A stretch of DNA of 64,000 bases from Bagarius yarrelli. Lineage: Eukaryota > Chordata > Actinopteri > Siluriformes > Sisoridae. The notes under the pieces were generated by a model that had not been told where the DNA came from, made no database searches, and saw nothing but the letters and a program-made list of their open reading frames with translations. A program made the translations under genes and the position numbers. Positions within the stretch are counted from its first letter, which is position 1. The number at the start of each line of letters is the position of its first letter. The stretch is taken from the NCBI GenBank assembly GCA_005784505.1, contig VCAZ01000046.1, positions 2,732,001 through 2,796,000 of the forward strand, written 5' to 3'. Positions 59,171 through 64,000 of the stretch are shown piece after piece.

Positions 59171-60344
59171 GTGGGTTTTTTTACACAGATAAAATACTAT
59201 GCATTGGCCAATATTTCATGTACTTCTTATCTTTTTTTTGTGATCAAATACATATATTACAGTATAGTTGCTAGTTCAAAAGCATAAAAAATTAGATGTT
59301 TCTTTAAAGACCTTAACAACTTTTTAATCTAGTATTTTTACCATTTATTAAAATTGTTCTGCTTTTTATATTGCTACAAAACCTAGCCAGACCTTTAGAC
59401 CCATGGTAAAGCATCTGGGCTCCATCACAGCTTTTATTAGGCAAGGGGGAATGTAAGGGTAACCAATCACAGTTTCTTGTTCACTAACTTGTTAGGGATG
59501 TAAAAAATTAAACAAAAGTTGATGTCACAAAGCGACTAGCATGCAACCACAGAGCTTTCCTTTAATAGAAGCGAAGACATTAATTTCAGGTAGGCATTAA
59601 AAGAAGCGACAGACATATCCTGCAAATTAAATCAAATCCTAACAGTTTTTGTGCCTGCCATTTGAGGCGGAGACTACTTTTTAACAATAGTGTCGGTGTC
59701 AGTTATTGCTTCCACTCAGCAACAGCACCAAATCTTTATTTAGTTAGTGGTGCTTCATAGTTATTAACATCAGTAAATAGAATTTGTAATGTTTTCATTT
59801 TCGTTTTCTTTGTTTAAAGTCTATAGACCAACTCTGTTCTGATTTTTGATACAGAAAACTAGAAACACACTTGATAAAGAGTTGATAAGCTCCGCTTCTC
59901 ACTACACTGAGAGTCTGAGTCTTATGCCCTTTACCTTAATTACCTGAGGTCAGGCTGTAGCAAGCAAGGCACCTTTGAAGATGTTCCATAAAGGTCACAG
60001 ATATAATCAACCCCTTCATGGGTGTAATCTGCCACAAGCTTCCCAAAGTAAATCAGAAAGAATGGATTTAGTGGCCAGGCTTTGGGATCATTCTACTTAC
60101 TGTTACCACATAGCACATTAACAAATTAGCCTAATTAACTTGTTGGATTATATTAAGACATTAAACTATTACTTATGCCCTTTAGTTGCAAAGTACAGAC
60201 ACTGTACCTTTCACACTGCATTTATTGTGTACTAGTCAAACCATATCATACACTAAGTAATTTTACTAGCAATTACTTTAAAATAAGAAAATGTGCTCAA
60301 GAGTACAGTTCAGGCCAAAGTTTACATATACCTCATACATTTTG
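59171..60344. other. CADPS2 intron 3, first part
   Basis: Follows the GT donor at 59171. No exon or repeat recognised. Confidence 0.45.
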
Positions 60345-60545
60345 GCAGCTCACTATATAGACAAACCTTTTGACGCCTGTCTTCACATACATATGAACGT
60401 TCTATTCCAGTTTAGTCTCACTTTTACTCCTATATTAACCTTCACATTCTTTAAAAAGGTTTTCATTGATTTTTAACAGTAGGCTTGTGGCTGTGCCTAT
60501 TTAGCCACAATAGTATTAATTAATGCCCGAGTTGAGCTGAATAAG
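60345..60545 (-). mobile_element. Tc1/mariner-like terminal fragment
   Basis: 'cactatatagacaaaccttttgacgcctg' is the family terminus, followed by 'gtggctgtgcctatttagccacaatagtattaatt', the complement of the conserved 'ctattgtggctgaatgag' block. Confidence 0.5.
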
Positions 60546-63279
60546 TTTCCAGACATGGCCTTAGCAGCATTATTACCTAAAGTTTTTAATGAGTTGATCA
60601 ATGCATTGGCTAATTGCCAAGACCTTCTCTTGGTCTTATAGATTCCGTAATATTTTTCAAATGATCTATAGGGCTACAAGATATTAAAGAAAAAATTGAT
60701 AACATGCTGAAGACTAATTCGGACAATATTTTATATATAAAAAAAGAAATAACAACATATGTTTCTTTGAATACTTTTGCCAATAGCTATGTGCTGAGTT
60801 TGCATGTGGTCATCTTTGGGTTCTTCTTCTTCGTTTTCTTCTCAGGTGCCCACCATCCAATATATTTGACTTGTTGATTGTTGTGCCTCAACGTACGTGC
60901 ACAGACATTCCCAACTACCTGCACATATCAGATATTGTACTATCTGCGTCAACCTAAAACGCTGACCATACTTACTATATAAAGTAGTATTATTATGATC
61001 ATTATTTACTCATTAACATATATACATTTGCGATATTTAATAATTTTGATATGTAGGGTAGCACTAATCTACACATTTATAAAAGATTTGTTAGGCTTTT
61101 CTGATGGCGAGAGTTTTTAAAATCCTTTTCGTTCCTTTATGTCTCTCAGCCACAGATCTTTCCCTTCTTTTGCTCTCTTCAGTTTGTGAGAAATAAAGCC
61201 CAGGCAAACAGCGGATGAATCAGAAGTATCAATTTCACTCAAAAAAGCTTTCTGGTCCAGTTAGACCTCTGGCTTTCGTGCAGTTTTTTTCTAAGCACCT
61301 TGTTTATTGTCTAGGGTTATTTTACTGCTTTATTATTTCTGTACAGTTTATACTTGTTAGAGGCATTTTCACTGATGACAGATCTCTCTTGAGAAATAAA
61401 ATAATACATCTATTGTACATCTAAATGGGGATAAACCAAAAAACACCCACGTTAAACATTATCAAGCATATCTGCTTATTTAACTTCTTCATTAACATTT
61501 TTATTAATGTGTGAAAGTTCATCTTCACATGTCCCTGAGATACTATATACGAATTATAACGACTGGATAAGGCTGGGAAGTCAAATGCTGGAAAGACGTC
61601 ACAGCTATTGCAGATCCTACATGATAACTAGATCATGTTCATGTAGATTATGTTCTGCAGAGATTACATCCCGATTAACATTTTAGATGTTTAGAATGCG
61701 CGCGTGAAAAGGATCCCTTTTTCAGATTTTTCAGGCTATTTTATTTATTAAACATTTAGTCAAAAATGAAAAAAGCACCTAAATGTAAATCTTTCTTTTA
61801 AAAAGGAGCGAAAAGATAATAATGCATTAACTGAAGCTTATTTCTTTTGTGATGACAGCTTGTTGGTTTAAAGCCTATAGTTTTGTTTTCTAGCTCCGTG
61901 AATCAGTGTTTAGTTCAGACTGCTGACAGAACCACTGACAAAAGCAGAATAGAATAGAATAGAATAGAATAAGTAGAAATCTCTGGTACCATCTTAGAAA
62001 ATGATGCATGTACATCAGGACAATGATATGTCCATCTGACAGTAACAGAAAGTGACAGTTTTAATTTACACAATATTTTTGTGCATTGGGGTTTATTTTG
62101 TGGTTATCAAAGCAGGCATGCTGTTATGCTGGCTGTCATTTCTTTCTCTACAGTTTAGCCAGTTGTCCAATACTTTACCCAGTTTGTCACAGATTTATAA
62201 ATATGTTGTTGCAAAAAGACAATCTACTGCAGTTGCCAATGCTATTCACAATTTGTGTAAACTTTCAGTTAAAATTCCTAAATAACAAAAGAAACGAAAA
62301 TTGGTTTGGTTTTTTTTTTATTTCTATGATGACAGCTTTTTGTTGTTTCTCTTTGTTGTTTTTATTTTTTAATTTATTTGAGTTACAGGCCATTTGATAG
62401 TGCTTACATAGCCTGTCTAAAATTATAACAGTAATGAAAGCTTCATTACTGATTTATCAATAGTGACATATAAGAAGCTGAATAATATGTCATGCCATGC
62501 TCTGGCATTAATATTGGCTTATCAGATGAACCACTGTCATCTCGTATCTCTATAATAATACGATTTGTATCCCCCGCCTGTGTTATTGCTTTGTCTATAA
62601 CATGATTGTCTTTTTTCTATTTTAGTATTTTGCTCTTCTTCTGATTTTCACCAGCATTAATAGTGTAAGAAAGATGAGATAAAGGTGAACCACTGTAAAG
62701 TATGTCACTTAACCTGTTTTGCGTAAATGGCAGATAAGTGCAGGATCTGTCTGAGTAAGTACTTTATTGACGCGGGGGGGGGAGTCGAGAGGAGGATAAA
62801 TGCAGACACAGGTTTGGAAATGTCGGATAGGCGCTAATGGTTAAAGATGGATACTGAGAGAACACAAACTGTTCAGCTTGGTGTTTGTGGTCGTGGTGTG
62901 TAAGAGTTAATAGCATTTAACTGCAGATACTCAGAACGACATTAAAGACTGACTGAGTCACTGAAAAAATGGAAAAGGCCAAGAGATAAATAAGAATACA
63001 CAGGCTCACAGAGCTCACATAAGCACACCAGAAAAATGCTAAAGGGCCTGCACACAGCTAGGACTTGGTCTAAAAGTCAATATTTGCTACCTCAAGTGAG
63101 CTTATAAGAAGGTACTGTCATTTGCCACTAGTCAGTTCATGAATTCTGCCTGGTCAACTATGGGCTCTTATTGCACGTACCCAGGCTAGTAGAGATTCAC
63201 AAGCATAGGGAGGGTCCCTGAGGGCTAAGCATGTATATTCATCTGCCATTTGAAATTTAAAAACTGGGTACAAGACGCT
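60546..63279. other. CADPS2 intron 3, unassigned
   Basis: Contains a short (AGAAT)n tract at about 61946-61972. CADPS2 exon 4 was looked for and not found, so intron 3 runs past the window. Confidence 0.45.
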
Positions 63280-63602
63280 AACTATCTGGATATTTTTTTT
63301 TCATGATAGTGTATTAATATTCTAACCCTTTAATACATATTAAACTTTTGTTAATTTACGTCAGTGTGTGTCAAACGACTTTCTCCTCCACTCCTGTAGT
63401 TGTTGCTGACAAATATGGCCATTGTCTTGGAAGCAAACATAGTGGAGGAAAAAAGCCTTCCTCCGTCTTTGTATTTGTTTTATTTTTAGCTATTTGTTTT
63501 ACAAATGTGATGTAAAATATCATGATGTAATGTATTATGACCCATGTATCTTGATAAGTAGCATATTTATCGTGAGGCCCTTGCCAACACACACCTCTAG
63601 TT
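63280..63602 (-). mobile_element. hAT-like MITE, fourth copy
   Basis: Ends ttgccaacacacacctcta, the complement of the left terminus of the family. The interior 'ggccattgtcttggaagcaaacatagtggagg' matches 39280-39320. The other terminus is worn. Confidence 0.65.
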
Positions 63603-63699
63603 GAGAGATTGTTTTTTATAGAGTTTAGACTTGCTCTATTAGTTGCGGTGAAGCGTTATGTTAATGGAACTGCATAATACAAGGTTTTAAACAGTTATA

Positions 63700-64000
63700 T
63701 TCTTCTTTTCAGTTGTATTCACAGTTTTGGAAGCTGTTTTCCTGTACCAGAAGTTTCCAGCATGACAGTGTCCATGTTCTAAAAGCATTGGTTTAATGGA
63801 TTTGGTCTAATGAACTCTGGTAGAATGAAGTCAGCCCTATACAGCACCTTTGAAATGAACTGCAGTGTCGATTTCTAGCCAGGCAGTCACATTCAACATC
63901 AATGCCCAGGGTTATACACTTAATGCTGTTTGGACTGAATAGGGGCACATTCCACACTCCAAATCTTGTAGAAAGGATTTACAGCTAAGTGAAGCGTGTT
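63700..64000 (+). mobile_element. Tc1/mariner-like remnant at the right edge
   Basis: Blocks such as 'ccagcatgacagtgtccatg', 'acagcacctttgaaatgaactgcag' and 'cacattcaacatcaatg' follow the order of the transposase-derived family. It is weakly preserved. Confidence 0.45.

Noticed and set aside
58825..59192. Minus-strand and alternate-frame ORFs over CADPS2 exon 3
   Set aside because: Shadows of a strongly conserved coding exon.

Overview
The window is vertebrate nuclear DNA from a ray-finned fish. It is AT-rich, its genes are split into short exons with GT–AG introns, and the space between exons is filled with typical teleost repeats: tRNA-derived SINEs, L2/Rex1 and RTE LINE ends, and decayed Tc1/mariner and hAT-like elements. 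The SINE types fit an otophysan such as a catfish or characin, but that is a weak inference. No bacterial-type operon, CRISPR array or rRNA/tRNA gene was seen.

Four protein genes can be read, in an order conserved with human 7q31. (1) The 5' part of ASB15 lies on the minus strand (957-2073) and runs off the left edge. (2) A complete 12-exon IQUB lies on the plus strand (3811-11992), head-to-head with ASB15. (3) A 15-exon SLC13A1 sulfate-transporter gene lies on the plus strand (15972-22253). (4) The first three coding exons of CADPS2 lie on the plus strand (27203-59170), with introns of about 17.7 and 13.5 kb and a third intron running off the right edge. The genes do unrelated jobs: ubiquitin-ligase adaptor in muscle, axonemal radial-spoke adaptor, renal/intestinal sulfate uptake, and dense-core vesicle priming. 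They are a synteny block, not a pathway. NDUFA5, which separates IQUB from ASB15 in human, is not seen here.

The most notable observations follow. SLC13A1 exons 11-14 carry a tight cluster of single-base deletions while every other exon except exon 3 reads cleanly, so this is either a fresh pseudogene or a patch of poor consensus. IQUB exon 1 has a one-base frame break. Two RFX X-box-like sites sit just upstream of IQUB. CADPS2 intron 2 has a GC donor. IQUB intron 8 contains a perfect 72-bp palindrome. A 398-bp hAT-like miniature element has split a SINE, and three relatives of it lie elsewhere in the window. No clear undescribed system was found. A 0.7-kb GC-richer stretch with two open frames (about 25930-26604) is the least explained piece.
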